This document shows, piece after piece, positions 38,657 through 51,148 of a stretch of DNA of 64,000 nucleotides; the stretch's first letter is position 1, and every line of letters starts with the position of its first letter. This DNA comes from Trichopria drosophilae (lineage: Eukaryota; Arthropoda; Insecta; Hymenoptera; Diapriidae), in NCBI GenBank assembly GCA_030407085.1, contig CM059585.1, forward strand, positions 90,286,501 to 90,350,500. Reading direction: 5' to 3'. Both the position numbers and the translations under genes were made by a program. The notes under the pieces were generated by a model. The model was not told the DNA's origin, ran no database searches, and saw only the letters and a program-made list of their open reading frames with translations.

Positions 38657-39358
38657 TTTTCGTATTGTTTTTCACTTTCCTTAATTCATTATCTGTTATT
38701 CTTCCATTTGTATCAACAAATGAATGTTTTCCAGAAATAATTTTCATTTTTTATCGATTTACATAACTGTCCAATAATACCCCGAGGTTATTCAAAATCT
38801 CAAAAACCTACTTTTTGCGCAAACTGCTACAAACTGTACAAATTTGAACAATTTGATGAAACTGCTGATACCAAAAGAAAGGTTACTTATCATACCACGA
38901 AATCAAACTACAATATTTTCAGAAAAAAACAATTTCTTTTAGAGATTTTGGACAAAATAAAAGTATGTCCAAGAATAGCCCGACCTCCCCTACAACTATC
39001 GAGTGCACCCTTGCGATATATTTTAGCTCACTCAAAGTAAGATATTGCATCGAAAACTCGATATTTGTAAAAAATGCGTCCTAAAAATCATGTTTTTCTA
39101 TATATAAATTTCAAATTTTTTTAAATTTTCTTACTAACATTCCAAAGAGAGACCTAGAAAATGGTGGAATCTGATCTTTTATTTTTTCGAAATTTATTTC
39201 ATATTGAAAAGAAGCATTGAAGTTGCAGTTAACTTTATGTGCATTTGGGCGTTAATGGGTTAATCACAATCACATTAGTTATGGGTATATAATCAATTGC
39301 CTATGCATTACCACGTAAGAAAGTTTATGCAATTCTGTGACTTTGCACTAAAATTCGA

Positions 39359-39629
39359 TGCGCAAAGTAAATTTTACCGCACTAATTTCACTGCGTGCGG
39401 TAATATTACTTTGCGCACAGCTTTCACACATTTGCGGCAAAATTTTTGTTGCGCATTGAAATTTTCGGGCGCAAATTAACGCGTCGCACACTGTATAATT
39501 GCATAAAATATCGTAAGCAACGCATGCCCAGCTTCATCTCACTCGCGCGACAGCGTCTCACTCATAGCCGACTATGTCGGCGACTCGTGCTTGCTCTCGC
39601 TGCTAGTGCGGTAAAATGCACTTTGCGCA
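39359..39629. mobile_element. Small inverted-repeat element
   Basis: TGCGCAAAGTAAATTTTACC at the left pairs with GGTAAAATGCACTTTGCGCA at the right, continuing into CGCACTA/TAGTGCG. Further inside are GTGCGGTAATATTACTTTGC, a related internal copy, and a GC-richer middle. It is 271 bases and non-coding. Target duplication not seen. Confidence 0.6.
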
Positions 39630-39773
39630 CTTGTTGAATAATATACTATTATTTATCAGTGCAGTTAGTAATGTACCTCAAAAACACACTAATATAAGCG
39701 TATGTGGTAAAAAGTAGCATTTAATAAAAGAATAAATTATAAATCATAAAAATAATAAATGATAAAAACTTAC

Positions 39774-39835
39774 CCAATTTTCGTAATTAGCTTTCCGTGA
39801 ACGTGCAGGTACGATGTTATGAACCTCTTGTTTAC
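39774..39835 (-). CDS. SMG6: SMG6/EST1A exon (sixth in window)
   Basis: A 62-base exon too short to stand out by itself. It reads VNKRFITSYLHVHGKLITKI and ends with two bases of the next codon (GG). The acceptor is TTTCACAG just before 39835 and the donor GTAAGT just after 39774. The start phase (0) fits the preceding exon, which ends after a whole codon. In animal SMG6 the block N-K-R-F-x4-L-H-x-H-G-K-L follows the acidic/basic linker directly, as here (LTSVE joined to VNKRF). It belongs to the helical region after the 14-3-3-like domain. The following exon (usually starting near IGMETF) was not found further left. Confidence 0.85.
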
Positions 39836-41637
39836 CTGTGAAATTCATTTGTATTCGTTAAAATTACGTTTTAATATCTAAAATTGTTAAATTATAAATA
39901 ACGCCAAGGGGAAATTCAAAAGCTATATGTTTGCGTTAAATGAAATCTTATTATTTTTTACATTTTTAAACTGTTATTTTAATTTTTTAATATTAAATAA
40001 TTCAATTCGAGAATAACAAAACGTTCAAGGTTCTAAAAGTGTATGCCCTACAACGCAGGAGTAGGATTTATAAATGACAATTTTCCGAAAATCGATTCAA
40101 CCTGTTATAAGGTGTACAAATTTGCCGAGGGTAATTTTTTATATATTTTCAATGTTTCAAAAGAAAAATTAGTTATTCCCTTTACCGCCCAGACGTCTTC
40201 AGATTCTACTTCAACTTCATACGTATATAAATTGTACAAATAATTTCTTATTTTTTCCAAACTAACGCATTCAGACATTTTCGGAGACGCTCTTTTGAAT
40301 TTTTAAGTTTAAAAAGTATAAAAGTTCTTTTCACTTCATGTTTTTTTGTAAAAATATCATATTTTTACATTTTTTCTCAACAAATCCAAATTTTTAAAAA
40401 TGTTGCGTTTCCACCAATTTGTAATGCACGTTATAGGTGGACCCCGACAGTTATACTCAATAGTTCGGGAGGAAACTTTTTTTTGCAATATGGCGGATTC
40501 AAAATGGCAGTCGCAATTACCTTTTTTTTCTCGAAAACAATAGACTTTAGAGAAAACTTTTTTAGAATACAATTTTCTTAAAATTGGCTAAAGAATATTT
40601 TGAAATTTCATTAGAATCTTTTGAAACAATTTTCGGTTTTCGAAAATTCAAAATATCGAAATTTTGAAAATATTTGAGAGCATTCTTTCACTCTTTGAAG
40701 CATACATTTTTCTCTTCGCGGAAAACAGCTGAAACTGGTTACTTTGGGATTTCCGGGATCGCTGATCACGAATCCGGACTCAGATTTTCAAAATTCAAGA
40801 TGGCGAATTCAATATGACGAACCAATTTCAGAAAAAGTTACATGATCAAGCTGCAACTGGGTACTCCAGGAGTTTTCGGGGTCACTGATCAGGTAAGTTT
40901 CAGGTTGATCAAGTCACTTTTTTTGGAATTTGGTCCACCATATTGGATCCGCCATTTTCAATTTTCAGTATCTGAGGCTGGATTTGTGATCAGCGACCCT
41001 AAAAAAACCCCGAGTACCCAGATTCAGCTTGAGCATGCTTTGGTCCGCCATATTGAATTATATAAAATCTTAGGCCGGATTCGCAATCTGCGATCCTGAA
41101 AACCCTGCTACAGGTTGCAAAAATAGGTTAAATGCTTTTCTTAGTAATGCTTTTTTCTTGAAAAAAGTGTTATTTTTCAGTATTTATTTATTTATTTATT
41201 TATTTATATTAACAAATTCGCAGAAAAAATTGCACATTATGTCAGGTTCTTTGACATGTTAAGATATTAAAATAACAAAAAAAAAACGAAAGAATCGATC
41301 AAATTTTGACTTAAAAACGAACTAACGGTGAGGGGATAGGTGGTATAGATTCTGTATCACCATGCCGCAAAGGATTAACTAATTTTAAGACAATTTTATT
41401 CTACGAAAATTGCCTGCGGTAATAATCATAAAGCGTAACCTAAATTCCAGAAAACCGAGAAAAACATATAATTGACGCTTACAACTATACAAATGGACTT
41501 ATCAACTCGAAATTGGTTACCGAAATCTTGGTTACATAATTTCTGCGGAAAATTTGTCTGGATTTTTCGGCAGAATTTATAAAATATAATTGTCTGTCTA
41601 CTGCTTAAATTGCAAATAAAAATGATATAGAACTTAC
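39836..41637 (-). other. SMG6: SMG6 intron with decayed palindrome modules and a TTTA microsatellite
   Basis: A phase-0 intron. The part 40.35-41.11 kb holds repeated modules in both orientations: GGCGGATTCAAAATGGCAG near 40493, CACCATATTGGATCCGCCAT near 40947 and GATCAGCGACCC near 40989. These are remains of TTAA-type palindromes. A (TTTA)n microsatellite lies at 41181-41207. The small inverted-repeat element at 39359 lies outside this intron. Confidence 0.6.
41181..41207. repeat. (TTTA)n microsatellite
   Basis: About six uninterrupted TTTA units inside the SMG6 intron between the exons at 41638 and 39835. Confidence 0.85.
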
Positions 41638-41865
41638 TTCGACGCTTGTAAGTTGAGCCAATTCCTCCAGGTCGCTGTTAGGTGTTCTTGATTCAGTGGA
41701 TGTGGCAGCCGTCGTTGTTCGATGCACCCTTTTTCCGCCAGGATGAACCCAAATTTCTCTGCGGAGACCACCGCCGATGGTATTATTCACGCCTTCTTTC
41801 TCTTTCATTCGTGCCCTCTCTTTCAATTCTCTTTCCTCTTTACGTTTTCGCTCCGTGGATTCGTA
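41638..41865 (-). CDS. SMG6: SMG6/EST1A exon (fifth in window)
   Basis: A 228-base exon of 76 whole codons. The acceptor TTTTAACAG precedes TAC GAA TCC at 41865 and the donor GTAAGT follows GTC GAA at 41638. It starts with a very basic/acidic helix (ESTERKRKEERELKERARMK), continues with LRREIWVHPGG, the conserved linker motif of SMG6 (human-type EIWIHPS), then a Thr/Ser-rich loop and an acidic end (DLEELAQLTSVE). Both borders are phase 0, matching the exons on either side. The linker connects the 14-3-3-like/TPR core to the later helical repeats; its charged part is poorly conserved in the family. Confidence 0.88.
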
Positions 41866-42831
41866 CTGTTAAAATTAATTTTAATTTAAAGACATTTAAA
41901 TTGATTATTAAACTACCTGCTGCTAATATTATCGCATCTACGTATTGCGTGCAAATTGTAAATGGAGTCGAAATGTGTTCTCTGTGAAGGGTCAAATGGT
42001 ACATTTTGAACCAACTTTATACAAAGTGCCTATCCCCTTTTTAAATTTTAACATTAAGGAAACGGACACGATTTCGCCTGGACTTTGATCAAGAAATTGG
42101 TATAAAAATCGCCATTCGACAAATTTTATAAAATTGGATGATCTTGATGTTATTTTATAGATTAATTATCCATCAGCACTATTACTATAAATATTTTTAA
42201 AAGATGTTTGTTTCTCAACACACATTTTATTTTTGGTATTGGTATTGGTATCGAACTTTAAATGCGATAAATAATAGGTTAATTGCAAATGCAAGTTTTA
42301 TGGGTAACTTGCCAAATTTTGGATGTCGCGTTCAATTGGCGTAATAAATGGCTAAACTTGTGTATAAATTCGAAATTCTAAAATACAAAAAAGATAAAAA
42401 ATTTTCCGTTGCAAATAGGGGAAAATGGTACAGTGATTGGCTCTGTAACCCTTTTTATGCCAAAAGGCCAAATTTATTTTGAGCTTTTCAAGTGAATATT
42501 TATCTGTGTAATAATAAGCAAAAAAATTTCAAATCAATATTTTCTGACATATTTTTGTCCGTACTTTTCAAATCTTCTATTAATTTTGATTTTTTCAAAA
42601 TTTTTGCATTTGTTTAACGTACTGGCTAATAATGTTCCCGTAGTCGGATTGATACAAGCGTCTGGATCTTATATAATAATAACCACAATTAAAATTTAAA
42701 CGAGGCAGAATGTCAAAATTCAAAATGGCCGATCAATATGGCGGCTTTTACACGCAGTTTGCGTTTTTTTGTTTCATTTCATTTTATGTTTTTAGTCCAT
42801 GGCATTTACTTTTTCAATAGATTTCTTATAT

Positions 42832-42940
42832 TTATCTCAGTTTGATATCGATTATGAAAGAAAATAGAAGATTTTCCACTATTTTTAATTCCATCTTGTA
42901 TTGTTATTTTCTTGCATAATCGTTATCAAACTGAGATATA
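42832..42940. repeat. Short inverted repeat
   Basis: ATCTCAGTTTGATATCGATT on the left pairs with AATCGTTATCAAACTGAGAT on the right, and AAAGAAAATA pairs with TATTTTCTT. Arms are about 33 bases around a 40-base loop. It lies within the SMG6 intron. Confidence 0.6.
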
Positions 42941-43955
42941 CATAATGAATCCATATTATAATAAAAACAAGAGAAAATTATGGCCGTTTGGCATGATAAG
43001 GGTTAAGAACACAGGTGACAATTTCGAATAGCTTTACAAGAAGACATTTTTCCACAAAGTAGTATTTCGTTTTTTGAATGCTATTATAATACGTAGATAT
43101 TATTGTTTCTTTATGTAGCATTAAAAAATGTTCAAACATGTTCTCTGCACAGTACCAATACAGCTGCAATTGACGCAATCCATTTTTTTTAAACAATAAC
43201 AATCTTATGATTAAAAATGAAACAAAATAAACAGTACACGTTTGTTGCTTTTCTGTTTCAATATAATTTTCAATGAAAACAAAATAGAATAACAAATTTA
43301 TAATGAGTTTGATCAAAAAATTCCATATCCACATTAAATTTACCATTTTTAAAACACAATTTTGTACGTGAAATTAATTTCATCGCGAATTTAGCAAACT
43401 AATTATTTAGAATGAAACAATAAATATGTTTATTTTACGTTTCTTTCTTTTCTTTTACGAATCTTCGACCATTCATGTAAGCAGCCAATGTTGCTTCTTT
43501 TTTCCAAAAGTGTAGCATGCCTACATGTGACGGGGCTTTAATTTAGGCCCTTTATGCATTTCGTTTCATACATGACATTTGGTCATTCTCTCGAAACTCG
43601 GGGCAGTATAAACATTAGATTTGCTAATAAAGAATAAAAAATTACTAATTCATTTTTTGTATTAAAAGATACAATAACTAAGTTGAAATTAGTAATATAA
43701 CTAGCGAATTAACCGCTTTTTACTCTTTATTAGTAAAAATCATTACTAATTGAATTAGTCACCTGTGTTTTCGTTGGAAGTGGCATTAAGAAACGACGTA
43801 ACATGAAAAGAACATTTGCAAATAATAATTTCAGTTCCTATAGAAACTGTAAGTACCCCTATTAACCCTTAAATTAATGATTACTAAAATTATGATTACT
43901 TTCACTTAAGAAAATGTCAGAAAAGAAAAATCAAAATTAATTCTACCCCTATTAA

Positions 43956-44170
43956 CCCTTTAAGAACGGGAGGGACATATTTTCAACATTGATTTGAACG
44001 TCGATAATTTGTATATAAACGCCATTGGACAAATTTTATCTATACGGTTTCTAACGTAAAATTTTATCCTCTTTCAGAATCTTTTAATAAAATTTTGATA
44101 AAATGAACAGCAAAAAAGTTATACAAGTTTCTTTGTAAAACAAGCATGGAAGTTTCATTTTACGGATTAA
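43956..44170. repeat. Single arm of a TTAA-type palindrome (related to copy B)
   Basis: Preceded by TTAA (43952-43955) and starting CCCTTTAAGAACGGGAGGGA. It then follows the arm of copy B closely: TGAACGTCGATAATTTGTAT, CTCTTTCAGAATCTTTTAAT and AAAATGAACAGCAAAAAAGT. No opposite arm follows, so this is a half-element. Confidence 0.65.
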
Positions 44171-46995
44171 AAGTAGGACAACAGTAGTTCCGAAAAAATT
44201 ATTTCAAAACTCAGAAACGTCTAAAAAATGTTCTTTTAGGTCCTTTATCAAATTTGCTTAGTTAGAACTAATAAAACATGAAAAATTATTTTTTAGAAAC
44301 ACTCTAATGATTATATAGGAGTGTATGGGGCATTACATTGCATTTCTTTTTTTCCTGCCATAATATATCTGTCTTATTTAACAGATTAATTAATTCTTTT
44401 TCTAAAGAGCTAATTTGTAATAGTATAACTTAAATGTGCTTATTTTAGAATATCTTAAAGTTTAAAAAGTATTTCGTACTCTTTATCGGTGCTACCACTA
44501 TTTTATGAAGACAGACGAAGAACAATGATTATATTCGACATAACGTTAATTAAAAAAGCTAATAATTATCCTTCAATTGGAAAAAGGCCGTGCCATTATC
44601 GCAGAAAATATCTGAAGCATTCGTTTTCATGAAAACATAAAAAGAACTGTATAAAGCAAATTTTTTTTTATAAAATCGCGTACAGCTTGCCACGGTTGTA
44701 TTTTTTTGAAAACCTTAACAAACGATTATGAAAATTCAAGTGATTTTATTTCCCATATACCTGCTTACTGCTTTGTAGAAACCTTTTTTACACAAATTAC
44801 AACCGTTGATAACTAGAATTAAAAGAATGTCTATGCAGGACTTAACCCATTAACACCCGGTACACTTTTTCAGAGCTCTGTAGATGGAATAAATTTAGGC
44901 CTCAACAATTTTTGAATACTAAAATTTTCGAGGTTGTGTCCAAAAATTCTGTGAAAATTCTGTTGTATTCCGTAATGAATTCTAAGCAGCCCAGTGAAAT
45001 GGCTTGATGTTTTTCGATTGGATTAAAAAATTAGTAGCGGTCTGAAAATTTGGAAACTTTTTTACTGTCTCAGAAGTCCCCACCCGTACAAGCAGCCTGG
45101 GGGAAATGGTGGGGGAAAATGTGTACAAAAAATCAGTTTTTTTTAAATAACTGGAAAAATATCACTTTAAACGAAAAAAAGAAAGACACGACAATTCTAG
45201 CTGTGAAAATTCCGCAGGATTTCGTTTAAAAAAAAAACTTCTATGATCAATGGAAGCCGAGATAATTTTTTTCAAATATTGGCAGTTTTGCGGAACAACT
45301 GATCGCGTGTTTTTACTTATGAGTAAAAAATAACTATTCGGATTGCAAAATGATTCAAATAAAAGTGTAGAGGATCAAATTACGAACTATATGTTTTTTT
45401 GAATCTATATGTTTAATAAAAAGACATTGTTTGGTTGTATATAACTATTTAGTTCTTACTAAGCTCGTAGTATATGTCTGTTTTAAAAACATGAATAGCT
45501 ATTCACCGGTCATGTATGCGGAAAAGGGCGAATGGAAATTTTGAAAATCACAAGCAAGTGTGCTCGGAACCGTCGAACCGGACGGATGACTAATTATAAC
45601 TAATAAAGTACGTACATATACAGTAATTCCACAGATTTTTTTACTTTCGAACTCGGTAAAAGTTGGCAAAAAAATTGATGGCACACTTACGGTATGACAT
45701 TTATCACAAAGTAGGATGCATATGAACCCTTAAAATCGTGACGTGCATAATTTTTTAGCAGACTTATCGAAGGAAATCAAACTTTTTATTTTTTATTTCA
45801 ACTGCTTAGGAAAATAAGAGAAAAATATAATTAGTGACTGATAATTTATTTCTTAAATGAGTAAATCTGCTTAATAACAAATATATAATAATATATTTAA
45901 TATACAAATACATAAAGTTTTACAAATAACTTGGCCGATAAACGTTTATTTTTTGTTTTAACAATTTAATAGAAATATACGTTTGTTTTCGTTTCGAAAA
46001 GATTTGAAAAATGGATTTATTTAATATTTCGGAGATTTTTGCCAAACATCAGGATTTTTTAAAGATAATAAATATTTTACAATTCTGTAATTCATTGTGT
46101 ATCATAAAAAGATCGTATTACAACTTTTACAAAAACATTCGTGTGGATGTTTCATTTTACTTAATATTCCTCGATTACTCTCAGTTCGCGTTATTTTGCT
46201 AAAACTTCAATTACCTATTGCGACCACAATCAAAATTTACCCGATTAAAAGAAATTGATAAAATATTTGTTTTGACATTTTTTTTTCAAACGCTTTTTTT
46301 CGCGACTAAACAAAAATACTGAAATAGCAATGTGATTTTCAGTTAAAACACATCCGAAACTAATGTAAACACAGGTAACAGAGTATTAAAAAATAATTTT
46401 CTAAATGTGTTACTCGTTTATTTGTATTTTTTAGGTCGTCCAAGTTTCATCTTGACCATTTCTCAATAACATACGTATGCTAGTTACTCAGGCACAATAA
46501 TCTACCAAATTTTGTTTTTATTAGTAGTAGAAAAAGAACTTTTTGCATAACAATAAAAATAATTTTCTCGAAACTTATTTTTATAAAATAATCAAATATA
46601 AAAAAAAAACATTTTTTGGATAAAGTCGGTACCTGTAGTATTTGGGATAATAACATTTTTTACCCTGAGGCACACTCATTAACTTAAGATTTTTTAAAAG
46701 AGGACTTGTTAAGTATGCTTCCACTGGACTTTGAGAAAGATAGAAACAGTCATAATTTTTATATAGCCCTAAGATGTAAAGATTTCTATACGAGTACCCT
46801 TCGAAAGTAGTAAAATGTTGGCGCATTATGCGTAAATAGTGATTGTTTATAACTAGCAATATATAGAAAATTGACGAAATTTTTACATGTAACAGTATTT
46901 TGTCGAAAACCCTTCATGAATTAATACTCGAAAGAGTGAGGATAAGTCGGAAATCGCCAGTACCCGCGATGTCAAAAAGTCTGTGGAATTACTCA

Positions 46996-48627
46996 TATAT
47001 AGGCATATCTCTGGAACTTTTAACTTTTCAGGTATCGTTAGATTTAAGCCTTAAAACAGTGTATATGTTACAGTTTTCATCGGCAGTTTCTTCAATTATG
47101 TGCTATATGTGATAGCCAAGTGCATAAAATAATTATTCAATGCTTATAAACAAATTTGAGGTATGGTAATTGCCGAATAATCGCAAGTTGCACAGGGGTA
47201 CTAAGTAGAGTTTTTTTCATTCCCGTTACTATAACTTTTTGAGCGCATCCTCTAGGGACCTGAATTTTTTTTACATACCTTTGGGGATGTATGGAATATA
47301 AAAATGTACCACAGAAAGGTGTGCCTCACTTATAAAAGAGTAAATAAAATTGGTGAATTTGGGTATCTGTGATTTTTGAGAAAATTAATTTTAGTCATTT
47401 TGTTGCCGCAGTTTTTGTAGCGTTTAATTTTTTGAAAATCCATAATATGGAAACGTTTCTACAGAGCACAACAATTTCAAAAAATTTGGGTTTTTGCATG
47501 TGCCTCATTTATTGTAAATTTGACGCGTATTCTAATATTGGTGTTTTTAGCGTAACTCGTTTGAAAAAACTACTTTATCAGGCGGCACATTTTCAAACTA
47601 ATTGATAAAGCAGTTTATGGCCGCGTAAACGGATCTTCGAGGTGTTTGAAAAGCTTATCCAGATCGCTCAAAAGATCCGTAAAAGAATGTGTTCAAAGCA
47701 TAATTTTCGTTCTGTAGACCCGAACATAATATAGAAGTGGTTTGTAACACTACATAGAAGTATAGAACAAGATTTTTACCGAAAAATGTTGTTCAACATA
47801 ATTGTTTATAAAATTTGTTTAAATAACAGAGGCTAATTCGGGTGGGTATTCGCAAACATGAATAGTCAGTTTTGACGTAAAAGTTGATGCTAAATCCGAA
47901 ACTGATCACAGAGTTGCCATACATTCCGTCAGAATTTTGAGATATTCTAGTGTAAAAGTTCAAAAATCACAGACTTTCGCTACATTCGCCCTTATATTAC
48001 ACAACAAATTGTTTTTTAACGAAATGCGATGCGCACGTATCGGTTGCTGGAATTAGAATTTTGAGCTCGCTGGTGGTGGGCCATAAATTGCTTTGATTGG
48101 AATAAAATAGGTTCCGAACTGATCTGGCTGACAAAATTGTATCCATCATACGAGCTGAAATTCGTAATCTTCCATTATGGTGATTTTCAAGAGCATTCAA
48201 CATTTTCTTAAAGTTTTCAGTCGACATATTGATACCGTAATTTTGAATTTTGGAAATTTTATAACTGATTCACGATCAGTGACATAGAAATCCCCTATGT
48301 ACTAAGTTTCATCCAAATCAAGCAAAGTTTCTGACGCTGATCGGCCATTTTGAATTTCGAAAATTTGATAACGGATTCAGAATCAGCGACATCGAAAACC
48401 CCCAAGTACCAAGTTTGGAGTTAGTTAGATGTAAGGAAATATTTGTGCGATACTGTTTGTTTAATTATTTATTTAATTAGTTGAGCATGTACAACCAATT
48501 AATAACGCGATTATTTTTCGTCATTTTATTCGTCTACAAAACGGAAAATAATTTGAAAAAGATTGTGCCTCTAAACAAATTTTTTTTTTAACTCAAAAGT
48601 TAAAAGTTCTAGAGATATGCCTATATA
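46996..48627. repeat. Pair of 36-base inverted repeats 1.6 kb apart
   Basis: TATATAGGCATATCTCTGGA at 46996 continuing into ACTTTTAACTTTTCAG is matched in inverted orientation at 48592-48627 (CTCAAAAGTTAAAAGTTCTA onward). The sequences just outside and inside show little further pairing, so these may be ends of an old element or two solo copies. Confidence 0.5.
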
Positions 48628-49742
48628 CAGTCTTATTCTTATTCTTCAAATTTGACGACGCGAGTGAAAAATACTCAAAAAGATGCGACAGTCATTTTAG
48701 TTATAAATCCACGATGGTACACAAGACAAATATGAAAAATTGTCATTTTCATGTACTTTTTTGTAAATAAGTATTTTTGCTACATTTAGACAATAGTAGT
48801 ATCCGAAGGTTTAGAAGAGGATGAAATTAGCTGTAAAATGAGCAACGGTTAAAGTTTCTACGATGAATTGTTGAAGAGTTATAGCCGTTCAAATTTCATG
48901 CAAAAAAGTAAAAATTAGTAACAATTACGATTTTTGTGTAAAAACCAATCGAAATTTTTTGTTTGTATCGTTTTACAACTGATTTTACTAGTTTATGTAT
49001 AAAGAAAATGCGAGACATTAAATCGTTACCAATGGGTATTTTGTTACAAAGTGATATCTTCAAAATGTCCTATAAGAAACAATGTAAATTTACTAAGGTA
49101 GTTCATGAATAATTAGGTGTCTTGAAATATATGAAAAACGAGATGTTTACACCAAAAACACTCGATCACCAACTTAAAATAATTGAATTTTGTTAATAAT
49201 GTCAAGTCCGTAAAAATTAAGATTTCATATTTAACGTGTCAAAACTGATTTGAAATCGATAACGAATTCCTCTCTATCTCGTTTGTTTCATTGACCACGT
49301 TGAAATGGTAAAGTAAAATACTCGCTTTTTAAACTGCTAATCTAATAATCATTTTACATTATTTGAAAATATTTACTGAAATATAATAAGATTTGTTTAA
49401 GAAAGTTTACGATATCCAGAGCGCTTGTCAGGAATGAATAGTGTGGCGATAAATTGCGGTGCATAACATGTATACGTCCTAAAGACCGTAAGATATGTCA
49501 ATAGCCAATGCTAACGTTAAAAAAGACACTAGATAGGCGTCATAAACGGCAGACTACAAAAGCCAACTAATAAAGCCTTAGGGGTGGGGTATTGTTAAAG
49601 TTCGTTAAGAAATTCACACCAAGTATTGAACTTTACTTACATAATGGAGATACTGGCAGCAAAACAGAATTAAAATGTTATTATGTTATTTTTGCTGTGT
49701 TTTCAATGTTACACATAATAGATAATAAGTAGAAATATTTAC

Positions 49743-49856
49743 CTTTTTACGATTGTCGTCGAATAATGATATCAGACTTTCTCGAGCTGAGTGAAACGGC
49801 GGATTTGAAGCCATTAACGACCGCATGTAAAAGTAAACTGCGTCCAATTTTCTTCT
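49743..49856 (-). CDS. SMG6: SMG6/EST1A exon (fourth in window)
   Basis: A 114-base exon of 38 whole codons, acceptor TAATTTCAG before 49856 and donor GTAAAT after 49743. It reads RRKLDAVYFYMRSLMASNPP, then FHSARESLISLFDDNRKK. The block R-R-K-L-D-A-V-Y-x-Y-M-R-S-L-x-A-S-N-P is one of the most conserved parts of SMG6 and related EST1 proteins (EST1 DNA/RNA-binding region, helices after the 14-3-3-like core). Start and end phases are 0, matching the neighbours. No atypical residue seen. Confidence 0.93.
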
Positions 49857-51069
49857 CTGAAATTACACAATTGTTAAACAATTAAAAAGAGTTTGAAAAA
49901 TAATGGAACTAGGGCGAGATACGCTAAAGGGTAGATTGTCGTGTATTTATTATTAAAGGCGTAGAATTTTTTGTTGTTACTTAGAAATCTGATGCAAGGA
50001 TTTATGACGATGATGATGATGGAAACTGACATCGTCAAGACACTAAACTGTTTTAAATCCTAAAAACGACTATTTAAATTAGTAAATCACACTTTATCCG
50101 TTCTGAACAAATAACGGTATTAACGATGATTTGAGATTAACTATGAACAGAATTCAAGTAAATATTGGCCCACGACATTTTGTATTTATTACAAAAATCC
50201 TTGATCGCGTTGAATTAAAGAAAATTAGTTCTTGGTCTTCTGGTGACCAGAACTAAATCACAAGATTCTTGGAAATGTTATCAATTATTGTTTAGTCTAA
50301 ATACCAAGCGCGTTACTAGGCAAATTAAATTTTATTTATCGTTCGTTGTACTTAAAATTAATGTCAAAAATTCGGTTGGAATTTAATCAAACGAAAGTGA
50401 TGCTGGAGTATAAGACATGAAGAAAACATGAATCAAGACCCTTTTCAAGAACCTATTCCTAAGTAAAACTGAGTTTTAAACATTCGTATGTAATTAGATA
50501 TGACATTTATTTATTCATAACATTTAAGATGCAACTAAGGTATCTGCTTAACCATACAAGTCGTCAAGGAGAAACATTTTTTTTAATTGATACCTAAGGA
50601 CACGATTTATTTTGTGAACACCAGTAATTGTTTTTTAAAAAAAATGTTTAAAAAAAGCAATCTACTTTTAATTAGTAAGGCTCTTGGAAAACCTACACCA
50701 AGACCAATACATCAAGCAAGACCAAGATTACTATCTTAAGCGTAAAAAAACGAACAAACACATTATAAATTTGTGAAATATTTTTTTTTTTTAATTTAAA
50801 TTCTTAATATTTTGGTTACGTAAAAATAATTTCATACTCATACTAAATATAAATATTCAGTTTATTACAAGCAAATAATAATACAAATAGTTTATTTTTA
50901 CAGAAAACGTTTCCATCATGAATACATTCTATATTTGTTACAATGCATCAATCCTATTAAAAATTGTTCATAGATATTAGATATACTAGTTGTTGATTCT
51001 GTGTAGGAATGTTGATTTCGGTGTAAGTTTGTAGATCGTAAGGCGTATGATTAAAAACTAATTACTCAC
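49857..51069 (-). other. SMG6: SMG6 intron, 1.2 kb
   Basis: A phase-0 intron, AT-rich, with donor GTGAGT at 51069-51064. No insertion border or RNA gene seen. Confidence 0.7.
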
Positions 51070-51148
51070 TGCACAATGCGCCAACACAGCTAATTGATTG
51101 TATGGTTTGCCATTTTTAGGATTGATTTGTTGCGCTTTCATGTACCAC
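51070..51148 (-). CDS. SMG6: SMG6/EST1A exon (third in window)
   Basis: A 79-base exon. Acceptor TTCTTTACAG precedes the first G (51148), which completes a Gln codon with the CA that ends the preceding exon; 26 codons follow. It reads WYMKAQQINPKNGKPYNQLA and then VLAHCA. The W-Y-x-K-A-Q-x3-P-K-N-G-x-P-Y-N-Q-L-A motif is diagnostic of EST1/SMG6 and marks the start of the EST1 DNA/RNA-binding-like segment. Donor GTGAGT follows GCA at 51070. The codons VSN beyond the donor are intron. Confidence 0.93.

Larger units (their letters stand above)
36954..38990 (+). mobile_element. pogo-like (Tc1/mariner superfamily) element remnant
   Basis: Inserted at TA: the flanks are AAG-TA on the left and TA-CAACTATCG on the right, and copy E at the matching point reads AAGTACAACTATCG with a single TA. 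The ends are inverted repeats of about 25 bases: GGAGGTCGGAGTATTCTTGG on the left, complement GGAGGTCGGGCTATTCTTGG on the right. GGTATTNTTGGAC motifs recur just inside both ends. A PHD-finger relic at 38435-38656 fits the C-terminal zinc finger known from some pogo-type transposases. The element is split by a foldback at 37220-38374; without it about 880 bases remain. Confidence 0.7.
36144..39259. mobile_element. TTAA-type palindrome, copy C, carrying three nested insertions
   Basis: The right end is GGGCGTTAATGGG followed by TTAA (39260-39263); the left end is worn but still reads AATAACGCCCAAGTGCACAG. Both arms match copy E at 61942 (GCCCAAATGCACAG, TACCATTTTC-type block, CTCGATAGTTGTACTTAAAA). 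Without the inserted pogo-like element the palindrome would be about 1.08 kb. The insertion lies in the right half of the hairpin. Open frames inside (36333-36518, 36488-36700) are palindrome sequence, not genes. Confidence 0.75.
41866..49742 (-). other. SMG6: SMG6 intron, 7.9 kb, repeat-rich
   Basis: A phase-0 intron between the exons at 49743 and 41865. It holds a 109-base inverted repeat (42832-42940), a single palindrome arm (43956-44170), a TTAA-CCCATTAACACCCGG left end at 44846 without a visible partner, and a pair of 36-base inverted repeats 1.6 kb apart (46996-47031 and 48592-48627). Modules such as ATCAGCGACATCGAAAACCC near 48380 belong to the decayed palindrome family. A minus-strand frame at 48227-47997 (MSTENFKKMLNALENHHNGR) reads like protein but matches nothing I know. 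Confidence 0.65.

Noticed and set aside
47997..48227. 76-codon minus-strand frame in an SMG6 intron
   Set aside because: The first 40 residues look protein-like but there is no family match, no splice consistency with SMG6 and repeat modules adjoin it.
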